64,000 nucleotides of DNA from an uncultured beta proteobacterium (GTDB lineage Bacteria > Pseudomonadota > Gammaproteobacteria > Burkholderiales > Burkholderiaceae_C). Below, one piece after another: positions 1 through 9,852 of the stretch. The stretch's first letter is position 1. Each line of letters opens with the position of its first letter. A program made the translations under genes and the position numbers. Location: the NCBI GenBank assembly GCA_903828235.1, contig CAIKLM010000086.1, positions 1-64,000 of the forward strand. The letters are read 5' to 3'. The notes beneath the pieces are model-generated. The model saw nothing but the letters and a program-made list of their open reading frames with translations, searched no databases and was not told where the DNA came from.

Positions 1-1
1 G

Positions 2-292
2 GGGCCGGCGCTGCTCGACCCGGCGCTGCCGCTGCACCGCCCGGCCTGGCTGCTGCCCGAGCCGCAGCCGCTGGCCGAGGCGGCCGACGGCACGCCGCTG
101 GTGCAGGGCCGGCCGCTGCGCCTGCTGGCCGGCCCCGAGCGCATCGAGACCGGCTGGTGGGACGAGCACCCCGTGCAGCGCGACTACTTCATCGCCGAGG
201 CCCACGACGGCGCGCTGGTGTGGGTGTTCCGCCACCGCCTGCCGCAGCCGCCGGGCGAGCCGGTCTGGTTTCTGCAAGGGCTGTTCGGCTGA
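2..292 (+). CDS. C-terminal fragment of ImuB-like Y-family DNA polymerase (truncated by window edge)
   Basis: Frame open from position 2; C-terminal pattern RPLRLLAGPERIETGWWDE...RDYFIAEAHDGALVWVFRHRLP...WFLQGLFG is typical of ImuB/DinP-like proteins. Confidence 0.7.
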   Translation, partial: GPALLDPALPLHRPAWLLPEPQPLAEAADGTPLVQGRPLRLLAGPERIETGWWDEHPVQRDYFIAEAHDGALVWVFRHRLPQPPGEPVWFLQGLFG

Positions 293-335
293 AACGGTGA
301 GAGCCCTGCGGGCCCCGTGCCATAGTCCGCGCCCG

Positions 336-629
336 ATGAAGAACCCCGCCGCCGACGAACCCGTCGTCGACCCCAAGGTGCAGCGCGCCATCGACCGCAG
401 CGTGCCCGACTTCCCGCGTCCGCCCTGGCGCCGGCGGCTGCTGACGGCGCTGCTGGCCGTGGGCATGGGCTGGCTGGTGGTGGACACCATGCTCGACCCG
501 CCCGGCAACATCAAGCGCAACCCGCCGCCGCGCGTGGACGCGCCCACCTGCGAGCCCGGCCAGACGCGCGGCTGCGTCGGCGGCACGGCCACGGTCATCG
601 TGGCACCCACGCCGGCGGCGTCGCGCTAG
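336..629 (+). CDS. Small hypothetical protein with one predicted TM segment
   Basis: ATG at 336 (MKNPAADEPVV...), hydrophobic segment LLTALLAVGMGWLVV; no recognised family. Confidence 0.5.
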   Translation: MKNPAADEPVVDPKVQRAIDRSVPDFPRPPWRRRLLTALLAVGMGWLVVDTMLDPPGNIKRNPPPRVDAPTCEPGQTRGCVGGTATVIVAPTPAASR

Positions 630-648
630 CGCGACGCCGCAGCGGCCG

Positions 649-1074
649 TCAGGGCACGGCCTTGCCCGGGCGCAGGTCGAGCAGCGTGCCGCCGCCTTCG
701 GACAGCAGCTTCAGCACGTTGCCGTCGATGCGCCAGCCGCGCACCCCGGACAGCGCCGCCAGGAAGCGGTCTTCGGCGCCGTCCTCGTCGAGGCAGGCGC
801 GCCGCGTGCCGGCGACCTCCTCGAAGCGCAGCCGGCTGCCGTCCAGCGTGAAGCGGCCCATGATGCGGTTGCAGCCGCCGTAGCCGGTCATCCGCGCTTC
901 CTTCTCGTCGAGCCGGATGTGTGCCGCGCGCGGGCCGTCGGCGCCGAGCTGCCAGACGGTGCCGCGCAGCGGCGGCGCATTGCCGCCGCCGGCCGGTGCG
1001 GCGCAGGCGGTGAGCGCGGCCAGCAGGGCCGGCACGAGGAGAAGGCTGAGGCGTCGGGAGTGCAGGGTGTTCAT
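649..1074 (-). CDS. META domain (HslJ-like) lipoprotein
   Basis: Signal plus lipobox (LLAALTAC); GTVWQL...MTGYGGCNRIMGRF is a META-domain signature. Confidence 0.75.
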   Translation of the reverse strand: MNTLHSRRLSLLLVPALLAALTACAAPAGGGNAPPLRGTVWQLGADGPRAAHIRLDEKEARMTGYGGCNRIMGRFTLDGSRLRFEEVAGTRRACLDEDGAEDRFLAALSGVRGWRIDGNVLKLLSEGGGTLLDLRPGKAVP

Positions 1075-1109
1075 GACCGCGACCTTAGCGCAGCCGGCGG
1101 GCCGCTGCG

Positions 1110-1793
1110 TCACGCCAGCACCTGGCCCAGCCAGGCCTCGAGGTCGCGCACCTCTTCCAGGCAGACCGAGTGCTCCATCGGGTACTCGTGCCACTGCACG
1201 GGCTGGCCCAGGGCCAGCAGGGCGTCGCGGCTGGCGCGGCCGCGGGCCGGCACCACGATGCCGTCGCGGCTGCCGTGCGCGGCGAACACCGGCGTGGCTG
1301 CGTTGGCGGCCTGGCGTTCGGCCGCGGTGTGCTCGGCCAGCGGCAGGTAGCCCGAGAGCGCGGCCAGCCCCGCCAGCCGGCGTCCGTAGCGCAGCCCGGC
1401 ACCCAGCGTGATGGCGCAGCCCTGCGAGAAGCCCGCCAGCACGATGCGCCCGGCCGGCACGCCGCGTGCCACCTCGCGCTCGAGCAGCGCGTGAACGCCG
1501 GCGAAGCTGTCGTGCAGGCCGCTTTCGTCTTCGCGCCGGCTGAAGGGGTCGCGCGGGTCGCTGGACGGGTAGATGTCGTACCAGGCGCGCATGGCGTGGC
1601 CGCCGTTGATGGTCACCGGCCGCACCGGCGCGCGCGGGAACACCCAGCGCACGGGGCCGACGGCCTCGAGCCGCATCTCGTCGGCCAGAGAGAGAAAGTC
1701 AGTGCCGTCGGCGCCCAGGCCGTGCAGCACCACGATGGTGGCGCTCGGCGCGGCGGCGGGGTGCAGCTCGATGGTTTGCAGTGGCGTCGTCAT
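1110..1793 (-). CDS. Alpha/beta hydrolase, carboxylesterase/phospholipase family
   Basis: VVLHGLGADGTDF, nucleophile elbow LAGFSQGCA, AHGSRDGIV. Confidence 0.85.
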   Translation of the reverse strand: MTTPLQTIELHPAAAPSATIVVLHGLGADGTDFLSLADEMRLEAVGPVRWVFPRAPVRPVTINGGHAMRAWYDIYPSSDPRDPFSRREDESGLHDSFAGVHALLEREVARGVPAGRIVLAGFSQGCAITLGAGLRYGRRLAGLAALSGYLPLAEHTAAERQAANAATPVFAAHGSRDGIVVPARGRASRDALLALGQPVQWHEYPMEHSVCLEEVRDLEAWLGQVLA

Positions 1794-1857
1794 GGCAATC
1801 GTGGGTACGGGTCTATCCAGCGGCCGCCGTGGAACCGGCTCTGCCGGGCCACTGGCG

Positions 1858-1877
1858 GCGCCCCCTCGAGGGGGCGC
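1858..1877. repeat. 20-bp perfect palindrome GCGCCCCCTCGAGGGGGCGC just beyond the trpS stop
   Basis: Read directly; one copy of a dispersed 3'-end element (see findings). Confidence 0.7.
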
Positions 1878-1899
1878 GGCGAAGCCGCTCCGGGGGTGG

Positions 1900-3108
1900 T
1901 CAATAGTTCAGCCCCATGGCGGTGCGCACGTCCTTCATCGTCTGCCGCGCCACCGTGCGCGCGCGCTCGGTGCCCATCTCGACGATCCAGTGCACCTGCT
2001 TGGGGTTGGCCAGGTACTGCTCGGCACGCTCGCGCCAGGGCTGCTGCTCCTTCAGGATGGCGTCGATCACCGGCTGCTTGCAGTCCAGGCAGCCGATGGC
2101 CGCAGTGGTGCAGCCCTGCTGCACCCACTGCTGCGTGGTGTCATCGGAGTAGACCTTGTGGAACTGCCACACGGGGCACTTCGCGGGGTCGCCGGGGTCG
2201 GTGCGGCGGGCGCGGGCGGGGTCGGTGGCCATCGCGCGCACCTTCCGCGTCACCTCGGCCGGCTCCTCGCGCATCAGGATGGCGTTGCCATAGCTCTTGC
2301 TCATCTTGGTGCCGTCGGTGCCCGGCAGCCGCAGCACCTCGGTGTGCAGGGCCTGCGGCTCGGTGAGCACGCTCTTGCCGCTGCCCTTCAGGTGGCCCAG
2401 CAGCAGCTCGCCGTCGTCGGGCGTCCAGCCGCTGACGGCCACCGCGGCCTTGCGCACGAGGCCCTCGCCCTTGGCCCAGGCCTCGGCGCTGCCGGTCTCG
2501 CCGAAGGCCTTGCGCTGCTTCTCGAAGTAGCGCTGGTCGTCCTTGGCCAGCTTGGCCAGCGCGGCAGCGACCTGGGCGTCGAAGTCCTTGTGGCGCCCGT
2601 AGAGGTTGTTGAAGCGGCGCGCCACCTCGCGCGTGAGCTCGACGTGGCTGCTCTGGTCCTCGCCCACCGGCACGTGGTCGGCCTTGTAGATCAGGATGTC
2701 GGCCGCCTGCAGCAGCGGGTAGCCCAGGAAGCCGTAGGTGGCCAGGTCGCGGTCCTTGAGCTTCTCGATCTGGTCCTTGTAGGTGGGCACGCGCTCGAGC
2801 CAGCCCAGCGGCGTGCCCATGGCCAGCAGCGTGAACAGCTCGGCGTGCTCGGGCAGCCGGCTCTGGATGAACAGGGTGCAGCGGTCGGGGTCCAGGCCGG
2901 CGGCGATCCAGTCGATCACCATCTCGTAGACGTAGCGCTCCATGACGTCGCGCTCTTCGTAGTGCGTGGTCAGCGCGTGCCAGTCGGCCACGAAGAAGAA
3001 GCACTCGTGCTCGTGCTGCAGGCGCACCCAGTTCTTCAGCGCGCCGTGGTAGTGGCCGAGGTGCATGGCGCCGGTGGGGCGCATGCCGGAGAGGACGCGG
3101 GATCGCAT
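1900..3108 (-). CDS. trpS: Tryptophanyl-tRNA synthetase
   Basis: LSGMRPTGAMHLGHYHGAL (HIGH-like) and KMSKSYGNAI (KMSKS). Confidence 0.95.
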   Translation of the reverse strand: MRSRVLSGMRPTGAMHLGHYHGALKNWVRLQHEHECFFFVADWHALTTHYEERDVMERYVYEMVIDWIAAGLDPDRCTLFIQSRLPEHAELFTLLAMGTPLGWLERVPTYKDQIEKLKDRDLATYGFLGYPLLQAADILIYKADHVPVGEDQSSHVELTREVARRFNNLYGRHKDFDAQVAAALAKLAKDDQRYFEKQRKAFGETGSAEAWAKGEGLVRKAAVAVSGWTPDDGELLLGHLKGSGKSVLTEPQALHTEVLRLPGTDGTKMSKSYGNAILMREEPAEVTRKVRAMATDPARARRTDPGDPAKCPVWQFHKVYSDDTTQQWVQQGCTTAAIGCLDCKQPVIDAILKEQQPWRERAEQYLANPKQVHWIVEMGTERARTVARQTMKDVRTAMGLNY

Positions 3109-3179
3109 GGTCGCGGTGTGTGTAGCTGCGGAGGCGGCCCGGATTGTCTCAGGCGCCGCGGCCGCGACAATGCCCGCCC

Positions 3180-3830
3180 ATGACGCAGCGCATCGCCATC
3201 CTGATCTCCGGCCGCGGCTCCAACATGGAGGCCATCGTGCGCGCCTGCGCCGCCGAGGGCTGGCCGGCGCGCGTGGTGGCGGTCGTCGCCAACCGGCCCG
3301 ACGCCGCCGGCCTGGCCTTCGCCGCCGCGCACGGCATCGCCACGGCGGTGGTGGACCACAAGGCCCACGGGCCCGGCACCGAGGGCCGCGAAGCCTTCGA
3401 CGCCGCGCTGGCCAGCGTGCTCGACGGCTTCGCGCCCGACCTGGTGGTGCTGGCGGGCTTCATGCGCATCCTCGGCGCGCGCTTCGTGCGCCGCTTCGAG
3501 GGGCGGCTGCTGAACATCCACCCCTCGCTGCTGCCGGCCTTCCCGGGGCTGCACACGCACCGGCGGGCGCTGGAGGCCGGCTGCAAGGTGGCGGGGGCGA
3601 CGGTGCACTTCGTGACGCCCGAGCTCGACCACGGGCCCATCGTGATGCAGAGCGTGGTGCCGGTGCTGCCCGGCGACGACGAGCCCGCGCTGGCCGCGCG
3701 CGTGCTGGCCACCGAGCACCTGATCTACCCGCGCAGCGTGCGCTGGTTCGTGCAGGGGCGGCTGTCGCTGGAAGGGGGCGTCGTGCGGCAGCGCGACGGC
3801 GAGCCGCAGCTGCTGCGGGCCGGGGGCTGA
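3180..3830 (+). CDS. purN: Phosphoribosylglycinamide formyltransferase
   Basis: RIAILISGRGSNMEAIV, LVVLAGFMRIL, NIHPSLLPAFPGLHTH, GATVHFVTPELDHGPIV. Confidence 0.95.
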   Translation: MTQRIAILISGRGSNMEAIVRACAAEGWPARVVAVVANRPDAAGLAFAAAHGIATAVVDHKAHGPGTEGREAFDAALASVLDGFAPDLVVLAGFMRILGARFVRRFEGRLLNIHPSLLPAFPGLHTHRRALEAGCKVAGATVHFVTPELDHGPIVMQSVVPVLPGDDEPALAARVLATEHLIYPRSVRWFVQGRLSLEGGVVRQRDGEPQLLRAGG

Positions 3831-3844
3831 CCGGGCCGCCCTGC

Positions 3845-4093
3845 TCAGTCGCCGATGCGCTCGAAGCGGGGGCGCGCCACGCCGTCGACGGTCACCGTCT
3901 CGAAGAACATCGCGTGTGGCCGCACCCAGTCGCCGCGATCGCCCACCAGGGGGCGGTACAGCACCAGCGGCTCCAGCGTCTCGGAGTGGCGCACCACGCC
4001 GAGCAGCCGGTACTCGCCGCCCTTGTAGTGGCGGTAGCGGCCGGGCGGGGCCGGGGGCAGGGCGGGAAGATCGGATCCGGGGTCGTCTTGCAT
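3845..4093 (-). CDS. DUF1653 domain protein
   Basis: GRYRHYKGGEYRLLGVVRHSETLEPLVLYRPL...WVRPHAMFFE. Confidence 0.85.
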   Translation of the reverse strand: MQDDPGSDLPALPPAPPGRYRHYKGGEYRLLGVVRHSETLEPLVLYRPLVGDRGDWVRPHAMFFETVTVDGVARPRFERIGD

Positions 4094-4131
4094 GGCCGGC
4101 AGTATCGGGCCCGGCCGGGATAATCCCGGCG

Positions 4132-5391
4132 ATGCACCCCCACGCCCTCCTGGACCTCGCCTCCGAGCTGCTGCGCTCGGTGCTGAAGTTCGACGCACCG
4201 GCCGACGGCCTGGTGTCGATGTTCTTCCGCAAGCACGCCAAGCTCGGCGCGCGCGAGCGCCACACGCTGGCCGAGACCGCCTACACGCTGCTGCGTCAGC
4301 GGCTGTTGTTCCAGCATCTCGCACAGAGCGGCAACGGCCCGCTGGAGCGCCGCCTGGCCATCCTGGCCTGGCAGGGCAACCCCGGCTTCCTGCGCGGCGC
4401 GCTCACGCCCCCCGAGCAGGCGTGGCTGGAGCAGGTCAGCGCCATCGACCGTTCGACGCTGCCCGAGAAGCTGCGCCACAACCTGCCGGACTGGCTGGCC
4501 AACCCGCTGAAGGCGTCGCTGGGCGACGAGTTCTGGCCGCTGGTCGACGAGCTCGCGCGCCCGGCGCCGCTGGACCTGCGCGTCAACACGCTGAAGGCCA
4601 AACGCGACGAGGTGCAGCGCGCGCTGGCCGAGGCCGGCATCGAGGCGCGGCCGACGCCGCACTCGCCCTGGGGCCTGCGCATCGACGGCAAGCCGGCGCT
4701 GAATAAGCTGCCGCTGTTCACCGACGGCCATGTCGAGGTGCAGGACGAGGGCAGCCAGCTGCTGGCCCTGCTGGTGGATGCCAAGCGCGGCGAGATGGTG
4801 GTCGACTTCTGCGCCGGCGCCGGCGGCAAGACGCTGGCCCTGGGCGCGGCCATGCGCAACACGGGTCGGCTGTACGCGTTCGACGTGTCGGGCCACCGGC
4901 TCGAGCACCTCAAGCCGCGGCTGGCGCGCAGCGGCCTGTCGAACGTGCACCCGGCCCAGATCGCCCACGAGCGCGACGACCGCGTCAAGCGCCTGGCCGG
5001 CAAGATCGACCGCGTGCTGGTGGACGCCCCCTGCTCGGGCCTGGGCACCCTGCGCCGCAACCCCGACCTGAAGTGGCGGCAGAGCCCGCAGGCCCTGGCC
5101 GAGCTGCAGGCCAAGCAGACGGCCATCCTCGCGTCGGCCGCGCGGCTGCTGAAGGAGGGCGGGCGGCTGGTCTACGCCACCTGCAGCCTGCTGCCGGCCG
5201 AGAACGAGGCCGTGGCCGAGGCCTTCACGGCCGCCGAGGGCGGGCGCTTCGAGCCGCTGCCGGTGCGTGAGCTGCTGCAGGCCGCCCACGTGGACGGTGC
5301 CGAGGCCCTGGTGTCGGGACCCTACCTGCGCCTCTGGCCGCACCGCCACCACACCGACGGTTTCTTCGCTGCCGCCTGGATAAGGCGTTGA
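4132..5391 (+). CDS. RsmB/NOP family RNA (cytosine-5) methyltransferase
   Basis: VVDFCAGAGGKTLALGAAM, VDAPCSGLGTLRRNPD, LVYATCSLLPAENE. Confidence 0.9.
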   Translation: MHPHALLDLASELLRSVLKFDAPADGLVSMFFRKHAKLGARERHTLAETAYTLLRQRLLFQHLAQSGNGPLERRLAILAWQGNPGFLRGALTPPEQAWLEQVSAIDRSTLPEKLRHNLPDWLANPLKASLGDEFWPLVDELARPAPLDLRVNTLKAKRDEVQRALAEAGIEARPTPHSPWGLRIDGKPALNKLPLFTDGHVEVQDEGSQLLALLVDAKRGEMVVDFCAGAGGKTLALGAAMRNTGRLYAFDVSGHRLEHLKPRLARSGLSNVHPAQIAHERDDRVKRLAGKIDRVLVDAPCSGLGTLRRNPDLKWRQSPQALAELQAKQTAILASAARLLKEGGRLVYATCSLLPAENEAVAEAFTAAEGGRFEPLPVRELLQAAHVDGAEALVSGPYLRLWPHRHHTDGFFAAAWIRR

Positions 5392-5551
5392 AACGCGCTC
5401 TTCCGTCGCCATCTTCGGCCAAGTGTGCCGTCTTGACGCAGGTCAAGCGCGGCACCTGAAGCGCCCCGAGAGGCCATTTCCGGCCATTGCCTGACGGGGG
5501 GCGCGAACTACAATCAGCCCGCCGACAGTTCGGCAAGAGAAAGACGGTTGC

Positions 5552-6790
5552 ATGGAATCCTTCTGGCTGGTGCACGATGCCCTGGTGCAATGGCTCTCCC
5601 ACGGGCTCGTCGAGGCCAGCTGGTGGCAGGTGCTGCTGTTCACCCTGGCCACCACGCACGTCACCATCGTGTCGGTGACGCTGTTCCTGCACCGCTCGCA
5701 GGCGCACCGTGCCCTCGACCTGCACCCGGCCGTGCAGCACTTCTTCCGCTTCTGGCTCTGGATCGGCACCGGCATGGTGACGAAGGAGTGGGTCGCCATC
5801 CACCGCAAGCACCACGCCAAGTGCGAGACGGCCGACGACCCGCACAGCCCGGTCACGCACGGCATCGGCAAGGTGCTGCGCGAGGGCGCCGAGCTCTACC
5901 GCGCCGAGAGCAAGGTGCAGGCCACGATCGACAAGTACAGCCACGGCGTGCCCGACGACTGGGTCGAGCGCCACGTCTACAGCCGCTACACCTGGCAGGG
6001 CGTGGGCCTGATGCTGATCCTCAACCTGCTGCTGTTCGGCGCCGTCGGCGCGGCGGTGTGGGCGGTGCAGATGGCGTGGATCCCGATCACCGCCGCGGGC
6101 ATCATCAACGGCCTGGGCCACTACAGCGGCTACCGCAACTTCGAGGCGCCCGACGCCAGCACCAACGTGCTGCCCATCGGCATCGTCATCGGCGGCGAGG
6201 AACTGCACAACAACCACCACACCTACCCGACCTCGGCCAAGTTCTCGGTCAAGCCCTACGAGTTCGACATCGGCTGGGGCTACATCCGCGCGCTGGAGAT
6301 GCTGGGCCTGGCCAAGGCGAAGAAGGTGCCGCCTAAGCTCACGCTGGGCGGGGTGCGCACGGTGGCCGACAACCAGACGCTGCAGGCCATCATCGCCAAC
6401 CGCTACGAGGTGATGGCGCGCTACGCCGCCGAGTTGCGGCGCGCGGCGGGTGCCGAAGCCGAGCGCCTGAAGGCCCAGGGCCCGGCCGCGGCGGCGCGCC
6501 TGAAGCAGATGCGCGTCGCCCAGGCGTGGCTGCACCGCGACGACGACAAGATTCCGCAGGGCGTGAAGCCCAGCCTGGCGGCCGCGATGGGCGAGAGCCC
6601 GCAGCTGGCCAAGCTGGTGGCCATGCGCGAGGAACTGCGCGCCCTGTGGACGCGCACCGGCGTCAGTGCCGAGCAGCTGGTGGCCGACCTGCAGGCCTGG
6701 TGCCGCAAGGCCGAGGGCAGCGGCATCGCGGCGCTGCAGGAGTTCTCGCTGAAGCTGCGCGCGGCGTCGCTGAGCCCCCAGGCTCACTGA
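5552..6790 (+). CDS. Acyl-CoA (delta-9 type) fatty acid desaturase with helical C-terminal extension
   Basis: His boxes HRSQAHRALDLH, HRKHHAKCE, HNNHHTYPTSAKFS. Confidence 0.9.
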   Translation: MESFWLVHDALVQWLSHGLVEASWWQVLLFTLATTHVTIVSVTLFLHRSQAHRALDLHPAVQHFFRFWLWIGTGMVTKEWVAIHRKHHAKCETADDPHSPVTHGIGKVLREGAELYRAESKVQATIDKYSHGVPDDWVERHVYSRYTWQGVGLMLILNLLLFGAVGAAVWAVQMAWIPITAAGIINGLGHYSGYRNFEAPDASTNVLPIGIVIGGEELHNNHHTYPTSAKFSVKPYEFDIGWGYIRALEMLGLAKAKKVPPKLTLGGVRTVADNQTLQAIIANRYEVMARYAAELRRAAGAEAERLKAQGPAAAARLKQMRVAQAWLHRDDDKIPQGVKPSLAAAMGESPQLAKLVAMREELRALWTRTGVSAEQLVADLQAWCRKAEGSGIAALQEFSLKLRAASLSPQAH

Positions 6791-6868
6791 CCTGCGCTGC
6801 CCCCTTGGGGGCCGTCCCGCGGCGGCTCGGCAGCGCCGAGCCTCGCGCGGGAACCTTGGCAGGCCTCT

Positions 6869-7417
6869 TCAGCCAATGTCGGCGACGTGGATGCCGAAGG
6901 CACCGCGCCGGCGGTCGTCGAAGTACAGCTCCAGCGTGCGCCGCACGGTGCGGAAGGCCAGCTCGTCCCAGGGCACCTCGTCCTCGCGGAACAGGCGCGC
7001 CTCCAGCGTCTCGGGGCCCGGCGCCAGGTGCTCGCTGAGCATGCGCGCGCGGTAGAACAGGTGCACCTGGCCCACGCGCACTACGTTCAGCACCGTGAAC
7101 AGGCCCTCGAGTTCCACCTGCGCGCCGGCTTCCTCGTCGGTCTCGCGCCGCGCGCCGTCGGCCACCGTCTCGCCGAGCTCCATGAAGCCCGCGGGCAGCG
7201 TCCAGAACCCGTGCCGGGGCTCGATGGCGCGGCGGCACAGCAGCACGCGCTCGCCCAGCACCGGCACGGTGCCGACCACGTTGAGCGGGTTCTCGTAGTG
7301 GATCTCGCCGCAGGCCGTGCAGATGGCGCGGTCGCGGTTGTCGTCGGCCGGCACGCGGTACTCGGTGGCGGCGCCGCAGGCCCGGCAGTGCTGGATGCGG
7401 CGCGTCGGCAGGAGCAT
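6869..7417 (-). CDS. NUDIX hydrolase with N-terminal zinc-ribbon
   Basis: HCRACGAAT...ICTACGEIHYENP and Nudix box GFMELGETVADGARRETDEEAG. Confidence 0.9.
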   Translation of the reverse strand: MLLPTRRIQHCRACGAATEYRVPADDNRDRAICTACGEIHYENPLNVVGTVPVLGERVLLCRRAIEPRHGFWTLPAGFMELGETVADGARRETDEEAGAQVELEGLFTVLNVVRVGQVHLFYRARMLSEHLAPGPETLEARLFREDEVPWDELAFRTVRRTLELYFDDRRRGAFGIHVADIG

Positions 7418-7482
7418 GCAGGGCAGTGTAGCGGCGGGCGGTGGCATGATCGCCGCCCGCACCCAACCAGCCCCTACCCGCC

Positions 7483-8175
7483 ATGAGCCTCGTCGTCCCC
7501 GCGCCCGCCCCCGTTCACGTGCCCGTCGTCGGCGGCGGGGCCTTCCCGGTGCGCCGCGTGTACTGCGTCGGGCGCAACTACGCCGAACACGCCCAGGAGA
7601 TGGGCTTCACCGGTCGCGAGCCGCCCTTCTTCTTCCTGAAGCCGGCCGACAACATCGTCGTCGTGCCCGAGGGCGAGACGGGCGCCATCGACTATCCGCC
7701 GCTGACGAAGAACCTGCACCACGAGATCGAGCTCGTGGTGGCCATCGGCAGCGGGGGCCGCGACATCCGCGCCGCCGATGCCCAGGCTCACGTGTTCGGC
7801 TACGCCGTGGGCCTGGACATGACGCGCCGCGACCTGCAGGGCGAGATGAAGAAGCAGGGCCGCCCCTGGGAGATCGGCAAGGCCTTCGACCAGAGCGCGC
7901 CCATCGGCCCCATCGTGCCGGCCACCACCACGGGGCCGCTGACGAGCGGCGCCATCACGCTGGCCGTGAACGGCCAGCCGCGCCAGGCCAGCGACGTGAA
8001 GGAACTCATCTGGAACGTGGGCGAGATCATCGAGCACCTCAGCGCCGCCTGGCGCCTGGAGCCCGGCGACCTGATCTACACCGGCACGCCCGCCGGCGTG
8101 GCCGCGGTGGTGCCGGGCGACGTGATGGAAGGCCACGTGGCCGGCCTGCCGGCGCTGCGCGTGGCGGTGCGCTGA
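7483..8175 (+). CDS. Fumarylacetoacetate hydrolase family protein
   Basis: VYCVGRNYAEHAQEMG, FFFLKPADN, LHHEIELVVAIG, GDLIYTGTPAGV. Confidence 0.92.
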   Translation: MSLVVPAPAPVHVPVVGGGAFPVRRVYCVGRNYAEHAQEMGFTGREPPFFFLKPADNIVVVPEGETGAIDYPPLTKNLHHEIELVVAIGSGGRDIRAADAQAHVFGYAVGLDMTRRDLQGEMKKQGRPWEIGKAFDQSAPIGPIVPATTTGPLTSGAITLAVNGQPRQASDVKELIWNVGEIIEHLSAAWRLEPGDLIYTGTPAGVAAVVPGDVMEGHVAGLPALRVAVR

Positions 8176-8191
8176 ACCCTGGGAGCCCGGG

Positions 8192-8824
8192 ATGGAGCTG
8201 TTCAACTACTTCCGCTCGTCGGCCTCGTACCGCGTCCGCATCGCGCTGGCGCTCAAGGGCCTGGACTACGACGACCGCCCGGTGCACCTGGCGAAGAACG
8301 AGCAGTTCAACGAGTCGTACTCGGCGGTGTCGGCGGCGCGGCTGGTGCCGCTGCTGCGCGACGGCGAGCACGCCCTCACGCAGTCGCTGGCCATCATCGA
8401 GTACCTCGAGGAGACGCACCCGACGCCCGCGCTGCTGCCCGCCGCGCCGGCCGAGCGCGCCCGCGTGCGCGCGCTGGCCATGGACATCGCCTGCGAGATC
8501 CACCCGCTGAACAACCTGCGCGTGCTGCGCTACCTGGTGCGCGACCTGAAGGTCTCGGAGGACGACAAGAACCGCTGGTACCGCCACTGGGTCGAGACGG
8601 GCCTGGAGGTCGTGGAGCGCCAGCTCGCCGCGCGGCCGTCCGCCTTCTGCCACGGCGACGCGCCGACGCTGGCCGACTGCTGCCTGGTGCCGCAGATCTT
8701 CAACGCCCGGCGCTTCGACTGCCGGCTCGAGCACGTGCCGAACGTGATGCGCGTGTTCGAGGCCTGCATGGCGCTGCCGGCCTTCGAGGCCACGCGGCCC
8801 GAGAACTGCCCGGATGCCGAGTGA
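8192..8824 (+). CDS. maiA: Maleylacetoacetate isomerase (GST superfamily)
   Basis: LFNYFRSSASYRVRIALALKGLDYD; LTQSLAIIEYLEE; LADCCLVPQIFNARRF. Confidence 0.92.
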   Translation: MELFNYFRSSASYRVRIALALKGLDYDDRPVHLAKNEQFNESYSAVSAARLVPLLRDGEHALTQSLAIIEYLEETHPTPALLPAAPAERARVRALAMDIACEIHPLNNLRVLRYLVRDLKVSEDDKNRWYRHWVETGLEVVERQLAARPSAFCHGDAPTLADCCLVPQIFNARRFDCRLEHVPNVMRVFEACMALPAFEATRPENCPDAE

Positions 8825-9605
8825 CGCGGCGGCCGTCCTGCCGCTGATCGAGCCGGCCTGGCCCGACGGCCCGCCGCCGGGCGTGGCCGCGGCGATGAGC
8901 ACGCGGCAGGGCGGTGTGAGCGCGGCGCCCTGGGCATCGCTGAACCTCGGCGTGGCTGTGGGCGACGACGCCTCGGCCGTGGCCACCAACCGGGCCCGCT
9001 TCGCCCGCGCCCTGGGCGCGCGGCCCGTGTGGCTGCGCCAGGTGCACGGCACGCAGGTGCTGCGGCTCGATGCGGGCACGCCCGAGCACCCGCCCGAGCC
9101 CGCCGACGCCGCCTGGACCACCGAGCCCGGCATTGCCTGCACCGTGCAGGTGGCCGACTGCCTGCCCGTGCTGCTGGCTGCGCGCGACGGCCGCGCCGTG
9201 GCGGCCGCGCACGCCGGCTGGCGCGGGCTGGCGGGCGGCGTGCTCGAGGCCACGGTGGCGGCGCTGTGCGACGGCACTGGCGTCGAGCCGGGTGACCTGC
9301 AGGCCTGGCTGGGGCCCTGCATCGGGCCCGCGGCCTTCGAGGTGGGGGCAGACGTGCTGGCGGGCTTCGGCCGGGCGCCGCTGCCGACCGATCAGCCCGC
9401 GTTCCGCTGGGCCCCGCGCGCCGACGGCGCCGCGCGCTGGCGGGCCGACCTGGCGCAACTGGCGCGCGAACGCCTGGCGGCGCTGGGCGTGGCGGCGGTG
9501 GCCGTGCACGGCGGCTGCACGGTGGCCGGCGCCTCAGGCTTCTTTTCGTTCCGCCGCGACGGCGTCACCGGCCGCATGGCCGCTGCCGTCTGGCGCCGCG
9601 TCTGA
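8814..9605 (+). CDS. Laccase-domain/polyphenol oxidase (YfiH/PgeF-like) protein
   Basis: STRQGGVS...LNLG, LRQVHGTQV, VQVADCLPVLL, AAAHAGWRGLAGGV; overlaps the end of maiA by 11 nt. Confidence 0.9.
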   Translation: MPSDAAAVLPLIEPAWPDGPPPGVAAAMSTRQGGVSAAPWASLNLGVAVGDDASAVATNRARFARALGARPVWLRQVHGTQVLRLDAGTPEHPPEPADAAWTTEPGIACTVQVADCLPVLLAARDGRAVAAAHAGWRGLAGGVLEATVAALCDGTGVEPGDLQAWLGPCIGPAAFEVGADVLAGFGRAPLPTDQPAFRWAPRADGAARWRADLAQLARERLAALGVAAVAVHGGCTVAGASGFFSFRRDGVTGRMAAAVWRRV

Positions 9606-9812
9606 AGCGCGCTTGGCTTCGGCAGCCTCGCCCGCCAGCCGGGCGCGGCGCCGCGACGGCGTGCCCATGATGTACATCACCACGGCCAGCGGCAGCACGC
9701 CGTAGAAGACGAAGGTGATGACCGCGCCCAGAACGCTGCCTTGGCTGGACAGCGCTTCGGCGACCGCCATCATCAGCACCACGTACAGCCAGCCGATCGC
9801 CACCAGGTACAT
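9534..9812 (-). CDS. Small membrane protein, 3' end overlaps the upstream laccase-domain gene convergently
   Basis: Two TM segments (YLVAIGWLYVVLMMAVAEAL, VITFVFYGVLPLAVVMYIMG) followed by a charged tail. Confidence 0.6.
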   Translation of the reverse strand: MYLVAIGWLYVVLMMAVAEALSSQGSVLGAVITFVFYGVLPLAVVMYIMGTPSRRRARLAGEAAEAKRASDAAPDGSGHAAGDAVAAERKEA

Positions 9813-9852
9813 GCCAACGCCCGCCGATCGTTGTAGAGATCAAAATTCTGTC

